Positions 1 to 11,600 of a DNA stretch of 64,000 nt are shown in pieces; position 1 is the first letter of the stretch, and each line of letters begins with the position of its first letter. Origin of the DNA: Corticium candelabrum. Lineage: Eukaryota; Porifera; Homoscleromorpha; Homosclerophorida; Plakinidae. Under the pieces are notes generated by a model that had not been told where the DNA came from, searched no databases, and saw nothing but the letters and a program-made list of their open reading frames with translations. The translations under genes and the position numbers were made by a program. The DNA is taken from NCBI RefSeq assembly GCF_963422355.1, contig NC_085094.1:2905619-2969618 (forward strand). The letters run 5' to 3'.

Positions 1-281
1 ATAACAATTGTCACTTCTGGATAACTCTTGCACTGCTCGCAGTACTATCTCAGTGCAGGAACATGGAATTAATGTATGAAAAGCCATTTAATATAATTAT
101 ATATAAACCACTAATGCACAGTAACCAGTAGTCTTCCGCCAGTTACCTGACTGTCATCAGACTAGAATAAAGGGTAAATATAATCTCAACTGTCACAAAC
201 TTGGTAAAAATTGTTCTACCAAGTTTGACAAACATTGTGGTTCAACTACACACTAAACATACGACCATGGCAGTCATTTAT

Positions 282-662
282 TGTGTCGTTATGCCCCTCC
301 ATAATGGGCAAGTGGGGTCTTGACCCCCATCTGGGCGCCCACCAACCCGGCAGGTGAGCCCAGCGGGGTACATGTTTCCGTGTAGTCCATACGGCGATCA
401 ATGACTAGCCAATTCGATATAGATTGCAGGCATTACGGTGACCGCGTACTTGATACAGCACGCCTAGTGGATATCAACGACCAACAGGAAAGCACTGGAC
501 GTCATCGTCAACGGACCGTTTGCCAGACCACAGAAACTCCCCAACGACTGAAACGAGTCATAGTCTCATGGATAAAGCTAGAGAAACATGAGAAAGAAAG
601 ACAGACAAGTTTCACCCAAACCATGGAGTGGTAGCCATTGTCGCTAACCACTAAGCCACGGC

Positions 663-663
<1 letters not shown>
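282..663 (-). mobile_element. tRNA-derived SINE (family 1), insertion private to unit 1
   Basis: On the minus strand it begins with a tRNA-like head containing an A-box (TGGCTTAGTGG), has a body of about 300 bases and ends in a GTGTCG block next to an AAT-type tail. About 30 bases carrying the B-box are missing compared with the copies at 32737-33155 and 62646-63064. The matching site in unit 2 (about 23655-23672) has only a short TTA run, so it is an empty site. Small ORFs inside are by-products. Confidence 0.85.
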
Positions 664-708
<45 letters not shown>

Positions 709-709
709 C
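664..709. repeat. (TAT)n microsatellite
   Basis: Uninterrupted TAT/ATT run of about 46 bases touching the head of the SINE at 282-663. The allelic site in unit 2 has a short run, so this is probably the insertion target, expanded. Confidence 0.95.
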
Positions 710-1119
710 TCTACCTAAGTGCATCCTTTCCTCTCTAACAATACTGCTATTCAAGATAGGAAGTTCGAGCATGGTGCACCCTGTGTGACCTTGCTCATAT
801 GCCTTGCTCGAATACTGCATTTCTTACACACTTCTGTCTATTCCCCATACATAAAGCATACACATACAAGCCATTTAACAGTCCAGAAATGTTGGAATGA
901 CAGCATAAGTAAATTAGCACAGAAGTGTGTGTGGTCTCACTCATGCATGGTACCAAGCATGTATGCATGAACTGACACAACAAAACAATAGTGCAGATGC
1001 ATGTATACATTTATTACTACAATACATAAACAGCAGCTTCACTATTGGTACTGCCAATACTACTTATCTTTCAGTTTGCTTTACAGAAGCTTGCTCATTG
1101 TTTGTTAAGTAGGAACTGC

Positions 1120-3140
1120 TTATCTCTCTGTTTCTTCTTCATTAACCATTTCTTGTTCAATTCTATTCACATCTGTCGTACCGTCTCTTGTTTCTAATGA
1201 AAGGCTCTGGCATTCTCTTACCAAGACTTGCAAATTTATCCATAACTTCCTGTAAAACATAGTTTTGTGTACTTATTCAGAGGCAAACTCGATAAAGCAT
1301 GAGTACTTTTCAACGTGCTTGAATTTCAGAATGGCCTGACTCATACACAAGTTTTGCAAGATCCAATATCTGCAACAACCCATATTCATTATCAAGATAA
1401 CCTCCAATACAATGTACAGTTAAAGGTGCAATCACCGAGTGAGGTAAAAATTCCAGTTTGTCCCAATGGTTTAGTAAAGACTCAAGAGCACACACAGCCT
1501 CTTTATACTTGCCTTTCGTCATCATCAATGCTCTTATCACTAATCCAGCTTGAGCCTAAAATGAGTACATCACAAATATATTACTAGTAGTAGTACACAA
1601 CCATAACATGTACACAACTACCAACCTGTGAATATTGGATATTCATTTCCTTTGTTAGAAGGCTCATTATTCCAAGCACACATCTGGATCATTCTACATA
1701 AAACATACAAATATAACATTCGATACCAATCTCTTTCTCCAACTATCACAAACCATCCTGATCAATTACAATGGAGACACTACAACTGCGCTAACCAACT
1801 CTTGATCATCCTATCATTGACATGGAACAGGACCTCAACACGTGAATATATAAAAGAGAGAAACCACAAGCGTATTGGGTACTCAAATATCATCTCTAAT
1901 CTTGTACATTCCTACTCATTTCCAGTCCTTAGTAAAACTAGGCCGGCATTACTGTACCCTAGAGCTCTTATGCCTTGCGTAATACTTGGCATTCTCAAAA
2001 AACCTTACACAAGTGAAACATACAAACTGAGATTTCAATTTGATTATTGTTGTTATTCAGGGTTTTCATAAGCACCTCCAATGTACTTATGACTTTTTTT
2101 CTAGTTTGCCATCAAGCATCTACATGTCGTATGCTCTACAGCAGACAGGCCCAGGTCTATAGATACACAAGTGCACATTGTAGTAACAAATAGCTTGGTT
2201 TGTTCACAAAAGCCAAAAAACTTTGATACAAAAACCGAGTGTATTAAAATCTATATCCTTCATTTTAGCAAAAAATTCTTAGTAACACGTAATGATTGCG
2301 TTTGTTTGCTATATAACACTAGTGAGTAATTAACCCAATTTCTTATACCAATTACATCAAATTGCCAAAGAAACTCTTAGCAATCGGCGACTCACCAGTT
2401 ATACATACCTCCAGCATCACTACAATGTGATCCACTACTGTCTATTCCCCGTAAGTGTGAACTCGGAAGTGAGTAATGAAGTAGAGGTCACACCAGGTGT
2501 GCTCATTAGAGCACTAAGAGCTGCTCCAGTTGGACCATGCTACACCAATTATCTTAAATGGTTCCAGTTACTGATTCGTTGGTCCTACAAGATAATTTGA
2601 TAATAACCATTGCTCCACCCATTTGTCTTTGATATGCAAAAGTACTATCCTCCCATTTCATTTGTAGGAAGGGCTTCGATAATTGATAAACAGAAATGCC
2701 AGACCTACCGAGATACCGAGATCATCGCGAAAGTCCAAAAAACAGTGGAGATATTGATGATTTTCAAAGTTCACACTTATGGGAAACAGACAGTAGTGAT
2801 ACTTAGTAAACTAACAATTATTTATGACATCTACTGACACTCAGCTCACAACTCTGCTGTTACAGTATTTACTTGTTTGCAAGCAACTGCACCAAGACTG
2901 TAGTACAATTTGATACCCATGAAACAATTCATCTTTCGACTCAGACTGCCCAGCTTCAAAGCTCTTCTCATGCCATTATTAGCCTAATACAACAAACAAT
3001 AATATAGCACACAACATAAACTCATTGAAATCAACTGCTCACAAGAAAGCAACAAGCATACACTGCAGAGTGAAACGTTTTCCACATAAGCCAAATCTCT
3101 TCCTCGTCATCCAGCAGAGATTCATATGTCTCAACAGCTT
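1120..3140 (-). pseudogene. Multi-exon TPR-like gene, unit 1 copy (probably broken)
   Basis: Inferred minus-strand gene with exons separated by AT-rich introns. Candidate exons, 5' to 3': about 3070-3140 (acidic helix, EAVETYESLLDDEEEIW), 2917-2983, 1626-1693, about 1340-1555 (a helical block starting ALMMTKGKYKEAV) and the last exon 1120-1249, whose stop is at 1120-1122. Acceptors with AG and nearby T-rich tracts precede the exons. The last exon is supported because the two base differences I checked against unit 2 are silent in this frame. Exon 1626-1693 is one base shorter than its partner and the start of exon 1340-1555 also lacks a base, so both frames break here. The helical pattern resembles tetratricopeptide repeats; no named family is recognised. 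Exon edges are by eye. Confidence 0.4.
2437..2794. mobile_element. 358 bp MITE with ACTGTCT terminal inverted repeats
   Basis: Starts ACTGTCTATTCC and ends GGAAACAGACAGT, giving inverted ends of about 12 bases with one mismatch or gap. A near-identical block lies at 24541-24899 at a different place within the other duplication unit, and each unit has the empty version of the other's site. That is direct evidence of mobility. No coding capacity is visible. The target duplication is unclear, at most about 3 bases. Confidence 0.8.
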
Positions 3141-3793
3141 CTGCACAGTTCAATGAGATAACTTACACCTGTTAATTAAGTTGACCATAGCTTATGATGC
3201 CAAATGCTATTGTCAATATGTAAAGCTGAAAGACAAATTACTAGTATGCAGTTACACCTACATCAGGAAATTTCTCGTTAAACACAGTGATTTATTGTAG
3301 ACTGTCTTAGATGTCCCAAACTTTATATTATGCATTACCAGATCAATATTGTATATTAACAAAAATGTATTAGCTAGAACAATTTCTGTCTAATGCATCT
3401 GCTTGCTATTTATAAATCCACACACTTGAAAGCACAATAATTGTATGTATTCATATTATAATGGGTCAACTACTACATGGACCAGCTGCTATCAGTGTTC
3501 AAAAGTTTATGGCAGACGTAGTCGTAATCTTGGCAACCTCACAAAATTTTCAGTCGTTTATTATATTTCACAAATAATGATACTGATTGTTCTGGCAAGT
3601 AAACAAAATCCCAGAACTTCAGAGGTGTCACTCTGGCCTGAGTAATTTCACTATTATACTCTACAGCATAAAAACAAAAATTTCTTGGGTATGAATGGTT
3701 GTCACATAATCTCAGTTAGTTATCAAATGACAACTTGACGACTACGTTTTCGAACACTGTGTTATATACTCTCAAATATGAGCCAAGAAATTA

Positions 3794-4135
3794 CAGTACA
3801 GCCGTGATTATCCGGACTCCTCCAGAGACAGATTAGAAGCCTGGATAATCGAGTGTCCGAATAATCAAAAGTTGATAAATGTCAACTAATTTTCCTCCAC
3901 TGTACAAGACCACACTCTAATACCACATATACTGTACATTTATGTCACTAGAAGAGTCATCAACAGCTACCTATTTATTAGATTATTACGTTCTCTGTTA
4001 CGTATTCGCTCATTTGTCAGAGGCTGTACCTACAGCATATTAAAAAACGAAGTGAAATATACTAGAGTTCATTTATCTGGGAATGCTGAAAGTCGGGAGA
4101 AAACAGAATTTGTCCGGATAATTGAGGTTGTACTG
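3794..4135. mobile_element. pogo/Tigger-like MITE
   Basis: Inverted ends CAGTACAGCCGTGATTATCC and, on the other strand, CAGTACAACCTCAATTATCC, flanked by TA on both sides (3792-3793 and 4136-4137). This end sequence with a TA target duplication is typical of pogo/Tigger-type non-autonomous elements. The same element is at the allelic site in unit 2 (27993-28350), so it predates the duplication. Confidence 0.75.
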
Positions 4136-6120
4136 TAACAACCAGTTGAGCATAATGATACAATCAGTACTGACATGTGGCTAGCTGCCACCATACATGC
4201 CTTCCTATTACCTGCTGAAATGTAAGTAAGCATTGACAAAAGGCTCAAGCTGAAGTAAATTTACACATCTCAACCAATCATGAAACCTGGGCTAGCAAAT
4301 TAAGTAGTTGCTACTAAACAATTCTAACAAAATAAATGTATGCCAAAAGACAAGAGACAACTTTTAATCAATTAATTAAACTGTTCAACTTAAATAATGA
4401 AACCCAGCTGAGTTACCAGAAAAGCAGCTTCAGTCAGAATGTATGTAGACACAAATAATGTACAACAGATCTAGATATGCTGTCACTCGACCGACCTTCA
4501 ACACCCTTACATCTAAAAGACTACTTCGGCTTCTTCTAGCCAGTAATAATAGTAGCCATTAGATATCACATTAGAACACAATGCTCCAACAGTCTACATC
4601 ACTCTAACTAAAAAACAAATTCAACTATTAGATATTAATTAGGTCCTGTATAAAAATTAGACACAAGAAACTGCACATACTTTAGAAAAGGAGTGTAAAG
4701 AGAGTGCATACAAGAAAAAAGGCAAGCTCAAGTAAAAGCAGATAAAATCAGGTCAAACTAATCATGTGGTCATCTCATAGTCTGCCTGTTTAGAGACTTA
4801 AACACAAATACTCTAAGGAACCTTGCAAACATGAAGTAAAACAACATTTGATATAACTGCATGAACATAAGTTAGCACATGCACTTAGCTAGAAAGAAAT
4901 CCAAAATAAGATCTTTACACTCAGCATGCTCAAACTCTTACTCCCAAATTCTTTCTCATAACAGACACGTTGAACGAGGCAGTTATAAGCTGACTTTGAA
5001 AACAACACACTATAACTAATCTGCATAAAATAAACAGTACAAACTCATCCATATTGCCATTCCCAAAAATGGTCATGAAATTTGATTGTACTAAACCAAC
5101 CTTGCTCTGTATCATTTCAAGTGCCATTTATGGACAGCTGACACGAGAGCAAACTCACAGAGCAACAGCACCATAACTTAATCGGATTTTACTCAGACTA
5201 GACCGGAGCCTATAACATAGCAATAATGACAGACTGCATGAGTACATAAAGAACATATTAAACATAATTAGCAAAACCATGAAAGGACATCTTAAACTTG
5301 AGGCACTTCAACAATTACCTCACTAGCAACAAGTTATACAAATACACAACAAGACGTACTTACTAAAATCATGTTGCATTCCATAAAAGTCATTACTCTA
5401 TTCAGAATAAAAATTAAAAATATCATCATAATTGATGCACCTACTTATTAAATATTTAATATATGTCACCCTATTACTGCTCTACATCAAATGATACAAA
5501 ATTAACATAGTCTTTTAGCAAATTAGACCTCAAGGAAGCAGCGCAAGGTGGGGCAGATGAGCCATGGCTTACACAACTTTCAAAAATGGACTTCCACCTA
5601 CGAGCCTTTGATGAAAACTTTCAGAAATATGGTTCAAGTGATTAAATAAATTAGCTACTTAATGTTCACCGTGGGCAGGGCTTGACCATGCAAGACCTGG
5701 ATGGCCAAGGCCTGGACCTGGCCTACCCTACATCTGAAGTGCTCTGCCGGCCCTGCTACTTTCAACTACGTAGAAAATATTGTACAAGAGAATATTATAC
5801 AAACACAGCTCAACTAACTCAACATTAGCAGCTCAAATTTGTTGAATTTGACATTCACTACATTGTCCCAAAATCTTTCTTACAGTTTACATGCTGTATA
5901 CCGTTTAATTAATCAGTTCAACTCCAACTTCAATATTCTCTTTAGAACGACAACTCAACAGCTTCCTAATAAAAAGAGACACACAAATAAAAACCAATTC
6001 TATTTGATACTTCAATTTATAAGCTTACTCACTAGCTTTCACAAATCTGCGTCCGTCTAACTTCTTCAAATCATTCTACTGTAAAATTTATATTAATTAA
6101 TTAAAAATTGAATTTAGTAG
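4136..6120. other. Non-coding AT-rich stretch
   Basis: No credible exon or element seen. It is conserved in unit 2 (28351-30350), mostly as background. A short GC-rich palindromic block at about 5668-5757 occurs in both units and could be a tiny MITE. Confidence 0.5.
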
Positions 6121-6359
6121 TAAACTCAACAATTGCCCAACGTACGAATATCAACAAATGATTTTTCTCTCGAACGCTTCATCTTCTTGTTGAACAGAGA
6201 GAATTCCTCTGCAGCAATTGGCGACCTAGCTACTATGCAAAATATGATAGTCAACGTTTTCAACCGACTGCTCTTATGTAGCTCACACCTAAGTTTACAG
6301 GACAGAGAAGCAGTCTCTGCTTTCTCACGGCTAAACATTTCAGTACAGAGCGAGCCATG

Positions 6360-7090
6360 GCACATATTGCGATTGCGCGTGCGCAAAATAGATCTCGCCG
6401 CAGGTCCTCCCCCTTTACTTCCGGACAGCGTGAAAGTAAGTTGTTTTTAGCCTTCATTGTAGTCTAGATGCGCTGTGTCACGCTAAACTCTTTCTTAGAG
6501 CAAGCCATCTACAGTATCACTATTATTCTGAAATACTGAAACATTTCATACCTCGTCGAGTGTGTACAGTACTTGCCATCATCTTAGTGCGTAACATGAG
6601 TAACTAACCTGAGACGCGCATGCGCTAAAGGCAGTCCTCTCAACTCTCACGAGTTGAGAGATCTCACGATTTTTCACGATTGCAAGTCCTTTCTTACGAC
6701 GAGGCTACCGTGAGACACTCTAGCAGTCGCTTTGCAGAGACCCGTTACGGTTAGCCTTGGAAATAGCTAGATTCTAAATACGGCTCAGCTTGCAGTGCTA
6801 ATAGACTATCTGGGGTACCCCAGCAGTAACTACATGTGTAGACGTTTGGAAGTTCGAGGACTTAGCACACAGAAAAGTAAAGCGAGGGCAACACTTAACT
6901 AAGCTGTTTCCGGCTGTTTTGCACTAAAAATCTGAAGACGCAGGATAAGCCACGCCTACTTTAGACAAATTTTATGTGCGTGGTCATTTCCAAAAGACAG
7001 CCTCACGATTTGGTGCGAGGAACAATTGAGAGGTCTCTAGAGGAACGGACGAACGGACAATTGAAATGTGGCGCATGCGCACATTGTTAT
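6360..7090. promoter_or_regulatory. GC-rich promoter-like block with NRF1-type palindromes, unit 1
   Basis: Contrasts with the AT-rich surroundings. It holds two perfect GCGCATGCGC palindromes (6616-6625, 7071-7080) and a related TTGCGCGTGCGCAA at 6373-6386. GCGCATGCGC is the classic NRF1 site of CpG-type promoters. It lies upstream of the minus-strand TPR-like gene and just beyond the 3' end of the sulfotransferase, so it most likely serves the former. All three sites are kept in unit 2. Confidence 0.5.
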
Positions 7091-7525
7091 CGCTGGCTTG
7101 TGAACATATCGCTGGTGTGATAATAGTAGCGGCACTAGTGCACTGTACGCTTGTCAGTCTACTACGCTGCAGTACACGCGTACAGTAGTCGCTCTAGGTG
7201 CCAGATTGAGAGTGACCTGTCACTCACGCAACTATAAGCTTGTGAGTGCTTGCCTGTGCCAGTTCGTGTTCAGCAGGTGTTCCATAACCTCCGCGTCCTT
7301 ATACCTGTTTCGTTTCCTGCCTCTACAAATCTAGCTAAACCCAATAATTTTTCATATTTCAATAAACTCTTGTAAATTATAATAATATTTAATAAATATA
7401 TTGAAATCATTACAGACTAGTACGCTGTTATTATAACTTATAATAAACAGATAAACAGTATGCAGCGATAAGAGTGATAAAACATTGCAATGAACTAAAT
7501 CTCTAGAGTTGAGTGACTCAATTAA

Positions 7526-8427
7526 TTAAGTCAAATTAAACTTTTGATATCCAAATATCTCGTAGTCATCGTCGTACTGCGAACGTAAGCGTTCAAATTG
7601 AGCAGCTGAGAGTTGAGAGAGAAAAGTGAACATTGTTTCGTTACCCGATCGGTTTTCTTGTGGCAACTGCAGCCAGGAGGGAGCTCCGAGAGCTTTGAGA
7701 ACGTAAGCAGATTCGTCGACAACACCAGGACTGTTCAAATCGACGAGGTAATCGTAATCAATATGGCAAGGATGACAGATCAAGTGTGTCGGTCTCCAAT
7801 GAATGTTAAGATCTAGGTGCCTTTTCTTGTCAACGAAACGTGTGACGAAATTAACAAACTGAGGAAAGGTTATCTCCGGTAGAACCACTGGGACGTGCTT
7901 GTTGTTAGTCGATTGAATGGAGATGTTGTTGTATTTAAGAATCTGCGTGCACATGATTTCACGAAACGGAGTGTTACAAAGTCTAATTTGTCTGTAGTCA
8001 GACACGACACGTCCAAGAGGTTCTCTGTACGCAATAAACTTCGTGTAGTTTCTCAATCTGTATTCGATATCTTCACTGTTCTGGTATTTATCACTCAAAC
8101 GAGTCACACCCATAAAGTCGTTGTGTATGATATGGTCTAAAGCAGCGTTTACTGCCGAGAACTTGCCTGTGAGGATGAGCATGACAATGCGCCACGTCGT
8201 GGTTCCTGCTTTCCTGACTGGACACCAAATGACTCGATTTTTGTCGTCTACCACCATTTCAGCGTACAAGAGTCTTTTCTCTTCGAAAGTGAGAGGTTGC
8301 TGAAATCTTGCGCATTTCCTCTTCAGCGCCTCTTTCCTGAGAAAGAGACGCTTTTCTGCAGATAGTTGCGTAGAATGAACAAGCAGCTGTTGGAGTTCTT
8401 GATTGTTTGAAAGAGATGTAATTGTTT
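7526..8427 (-). CDS. HNK-1-type carbohydrate sulfotransferase, catalytic exon, unit 1
   Basis: Last exon of a minus-strand gene, coding about 300 residues of a PAPS-dependent Golgi sulfotransferase (Sulfotransfer_2 family: HNK-1, chondroitin and dermatan sulfotransferases). The 5'-phosphosulfate loop is CPVRKAGTTTWR, about 70 residues in. The 3'-phosphate site is FIAYREPLGRVVSDYRQ, about 60 residues later. Then comes a conserved W-x(8)-C-H-P-C-x-I-x-Y-D block. The open frame runs on to a GTG at 8473, but there is no usable ATG, and a strong acceptor (TATATTTCTAG) sits at 8428, so the exon starts there with two bases of a split codon. That phase fits the anchor exon at 16903-17017. Spliced length is about 338 residues, normal for the family. 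Intact. The acceptor glycan is unknown. Confidence 0.88.
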
Positions 8428-8583
8428 CTAGAAATATATATAATGACACTTTTACTACGTGAGCATTGGCCACTTTAAAAAATAAACTTTCGCAAGTCGC
8501 TCACTAACATTTAAACCTACTTTCGGTTTATGAGGGTTATTATCTAATTAGGAAACATGTTTTACCACAGTTTGTTGCGTCTA

Positions 8584-8585
<2 letters not shown>

Positions 8586-8637
<52 letters not shown>
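8586..8637. repeat. (TAA)n microsatellite, LINE target
   Basis: About 52 bases of TAA repeat immediately 5' of the full-length LINE. The matching place in unit 2 (about 32733) also received a retroelement. Confidence 0.95.
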
Positions 8638-8639
<2 letters not shown>

Positions 8640-11600
8640 CCGGATATTGATGGAAGATGGACGTCTAGCTGTATCGCTCGTCTCAGAGCTAGCTGAGGAG
8701 CGCGTTCCTTGTCGGGAAACCAGGACAGGGCTCGAAAAGTCGACATCTGGAATCACTGGAGCTGTTCGGAAGACCAGGAATAGTTCTGGGCGTAGGGCGA
8801 CTGGTCGAACTATCTCTCGTGCGGCGTCTGATTTGAATTTGGCTTCAAATCCCGCTGACGAGACTACTGTGATGCCCACCGTTCCTAGCGAATCTTGTGT
8901 TTCGGCTAACAGGAACGGCAATGCAACAAGACGAAGGAAATGGACGCGACAAATGAATAGGGAAGTGATGTTTTGTTATTACTACGTGCTGTTGTCATGC
9001 AAGTTCTCTGCTTTCAGAAAACCCATGCATCAGCTGTGGTGTAAACGAAATCCTTCTCTGACTGACGTCTCTGAGCAGCGTTTGGCAGACCAGAAGCGAT
9101 ATCTCTTGACTTCTGGAAGTCTGACTGAATCAGAGTTGGAGGAGATTAAACGCGAGGCCGCACAGGATGGAAAGCCCGTCTCAGGTTTGTTATCTGTTAC
9201 GACTGATGTTTGTCGTGGTGTGCAGATGTCGGCGTTGGATGTGGTTTCTGCTCTATCAGCTGATAGCTCAGTTGTCACGCCTTTGCTTGACAATGTGTCA
9301 CCTTGCATGGCTTCAGTCAGGATGGCGCCTGCTGCACGTGGTGGGAAACCTGTCCTGTCAATGATGCAAGAGGATCATGAGTTTGCTAATCACTTGGAAG
9401 ATGGCTCCCTTGTTCAGTCAGTCACTGTTCTCTCTAAGGACTGCTCATCTGCAAGAGATAGTGGTGATATCCTATCCGTAGATGACACTTTGGATTCAGT
9501 TCAGTGCAGTGCTGTTGGGGAATCACCATCCCCTTGTGACTCTGTGAGCTCTGATCTGATGACTACACATCCTAGTATAGCTTCTCGGCTAGAAAAGATG
9601 GAAACTTCTTCATCTCAACTCAGTCCAGACTGCTGCCAAACGGAGGATGATCTTTCGCTTGATTGTGATGCTGCTGTGGACCCTGTACTTCGTCGAGAGT
9701 TTCTTGAGGAGTTGCAGAAAGTCAGGCAAATTCATATCTGTGAGAGACAATGCCTTCCAAGGATCTTTGTGAACAGTGGAACCCTGAAGCTTATTGGTGA
9801 TCTTAACACGATCATCAGTTCGTTGAAGGATGAACCAGATATGAGTGAAATCAGTTACCTGGTATACTCTGCTGCTTCGCTAGTGTCCAAAAGGCGGGGC
9901 TTAAAGACGACGAAGTCAACCAATTCTCAAACACCGACATGGAGACGAAGGCTGGATATGGAGATTCTCACACTTCGACGTGCGATCTCACTGTTGCTGG
10001 AGGTTAGAAAGGGTTCATCGGGCATTCGTATGTTACATGAACTCCGACGTCTTCGGCATCGGTTGGGCATTTCCTGTTCGGAGAGTTGTGAGGTCTCCAT
10101 CAATCGATTGAAAATGGAACTTAAGTCCAAGGTCGAGCGGACCAGGAGGCTGGAGAAGAATCGTAAGAGACTTCGCCAGAATGGTTTGTTTCAACGAGAT
10201 GCTGGACGGTTTTACAGAGATCTGGATAAGCAGACTATCCGGGTCACTTCCCCGCCATCCGAGTCTGAGATCGAACAGTATTGGGGTGGTATCCTAGAAA
10301 CTGAGGTACATCACAATGAGTCTGCCTTCTGGCTGAGACGTCAAACCGATGACGAGACGCACCGGAAAGATGAGCAGCAGTGGTTACCTATCTCAGACAA
10401 TGAGGTCACATCGTGTCTCAAAAGGATGGGGAACTGGAAGTCTCCTGGTCCAGACAAGGTTTATGGTTTCTGGGTCAAGTGTATCACGTGTCTTCACACT
10501 GATCTGACTCGTAACTACAACCTGCTGGTTCAGAATCCAGACTCTGTACCCGACTGGTTGTCTCAAGGAATAACTACTCTGATTCCTAAGAATGACAAGA
10601 CTGACCAGGCCAAAAATTACCGGCCTATCACGTGTCTGTCTGTCTTCTATAAGACCCTCACCTCAGTCATCAGGCAGAGGATTGCAGGGCATTTGGATCA
10701 GAGAAACCTCATGGCTCCGGAGCAGAAGGGTTGTCGACAGGGATCTTTTGGTGCAAAGGATCAGCTGTTGATCAACAAGCTGCTTACCGAAGACTGTAGG
10801 ACCAGGCACAAGAGCTTGAGCATGGCTTGGGTGGACTACCAGAAAGCCTATGACAGCGTGCCACACAGTTGGTTGCTTCAATGCCTTCAGCTGCATAAGA
10901 TCAGTCCAGTCTTGTGCGGGTTCCTGTCACGTGTGATGAAGAGTTGGAGGACATCAATGGTGCTTTCTTGCGGGAATAGTACTATCAAGACAAGGCTTAT
11001 GCAGATCAGGAGGGGTATTTTCCAAGGTGACTCACTTTCTCCACTTCTCTTCTGTATGGCTCTCAATCCTCTGAGCAAGGAGCTGAACAGAACCGGTTAC
11101 GGCTACCGGATGACCACTGGGCATGGTGAGACTGCCAAACGTCAGGCTATCAGTCATCTACTTTACATGGATGATCTGAAGCTGTATGGCAGAAACTCTG
11201 ATCAGTTGGACGGGTTGTTGCACACGGTTCGTACCTTCTCTGATGACATCCAGATGAAGTTTGGTCTGGACAAATGTGCTGTTGCACACTTTGTCAACGG
11301 CAGACTATCTGGACACAACTCTGGGGTGACGGTAGGAAAAACGGACACCATCAACTGTCTGGAACCGGGTCAAGTCTACAAGTACTTGGGTGTAGATGAG
11401 AGTAACGGTATTCAGCACAGCATGATGCGGGAGAGACTCCGTCGCGAGTACTTTCGCAGAGTGAAGGTGGTTCTCCGGACTGAGTTGTATGGTCGGAACA
11501 AGATTCTAGCCATCAATGGGTTTGCACTACCGGTTCTCACTTACGGTTTTGGCGTCATTCATTGGGGGTGCACGGACCTGCAGCAGCTCGATCGTCGGAC

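Noticed and set aside
401..634. ORFs of 75-80 codons in SINE copies (also 32892-33119 and 62744-62989)
   Set aside because: They lie across tRNA-derived SINE bodies, differ by frame between copies and have no protein features.
5668..5757. GC-rich palindromic block as a separate MITE
   Set aside because: Ends GGGCAGGGC and GCCCTGC are only short, no target duplication is seen, and both copies are allelic, so mobility is not shown.
6133..6450. 105-codon plus-strand ORF in the promoter block
   Set aside because: Not open in the unit 2 copy, and base differences between units do not favour this frame.
8557..8649. Poly-isoleucine leader of the LINE ORF
   Set aside because: It is the TAA target repeat read in frame; the element starts at 8638 and its first ATG is at 8650.
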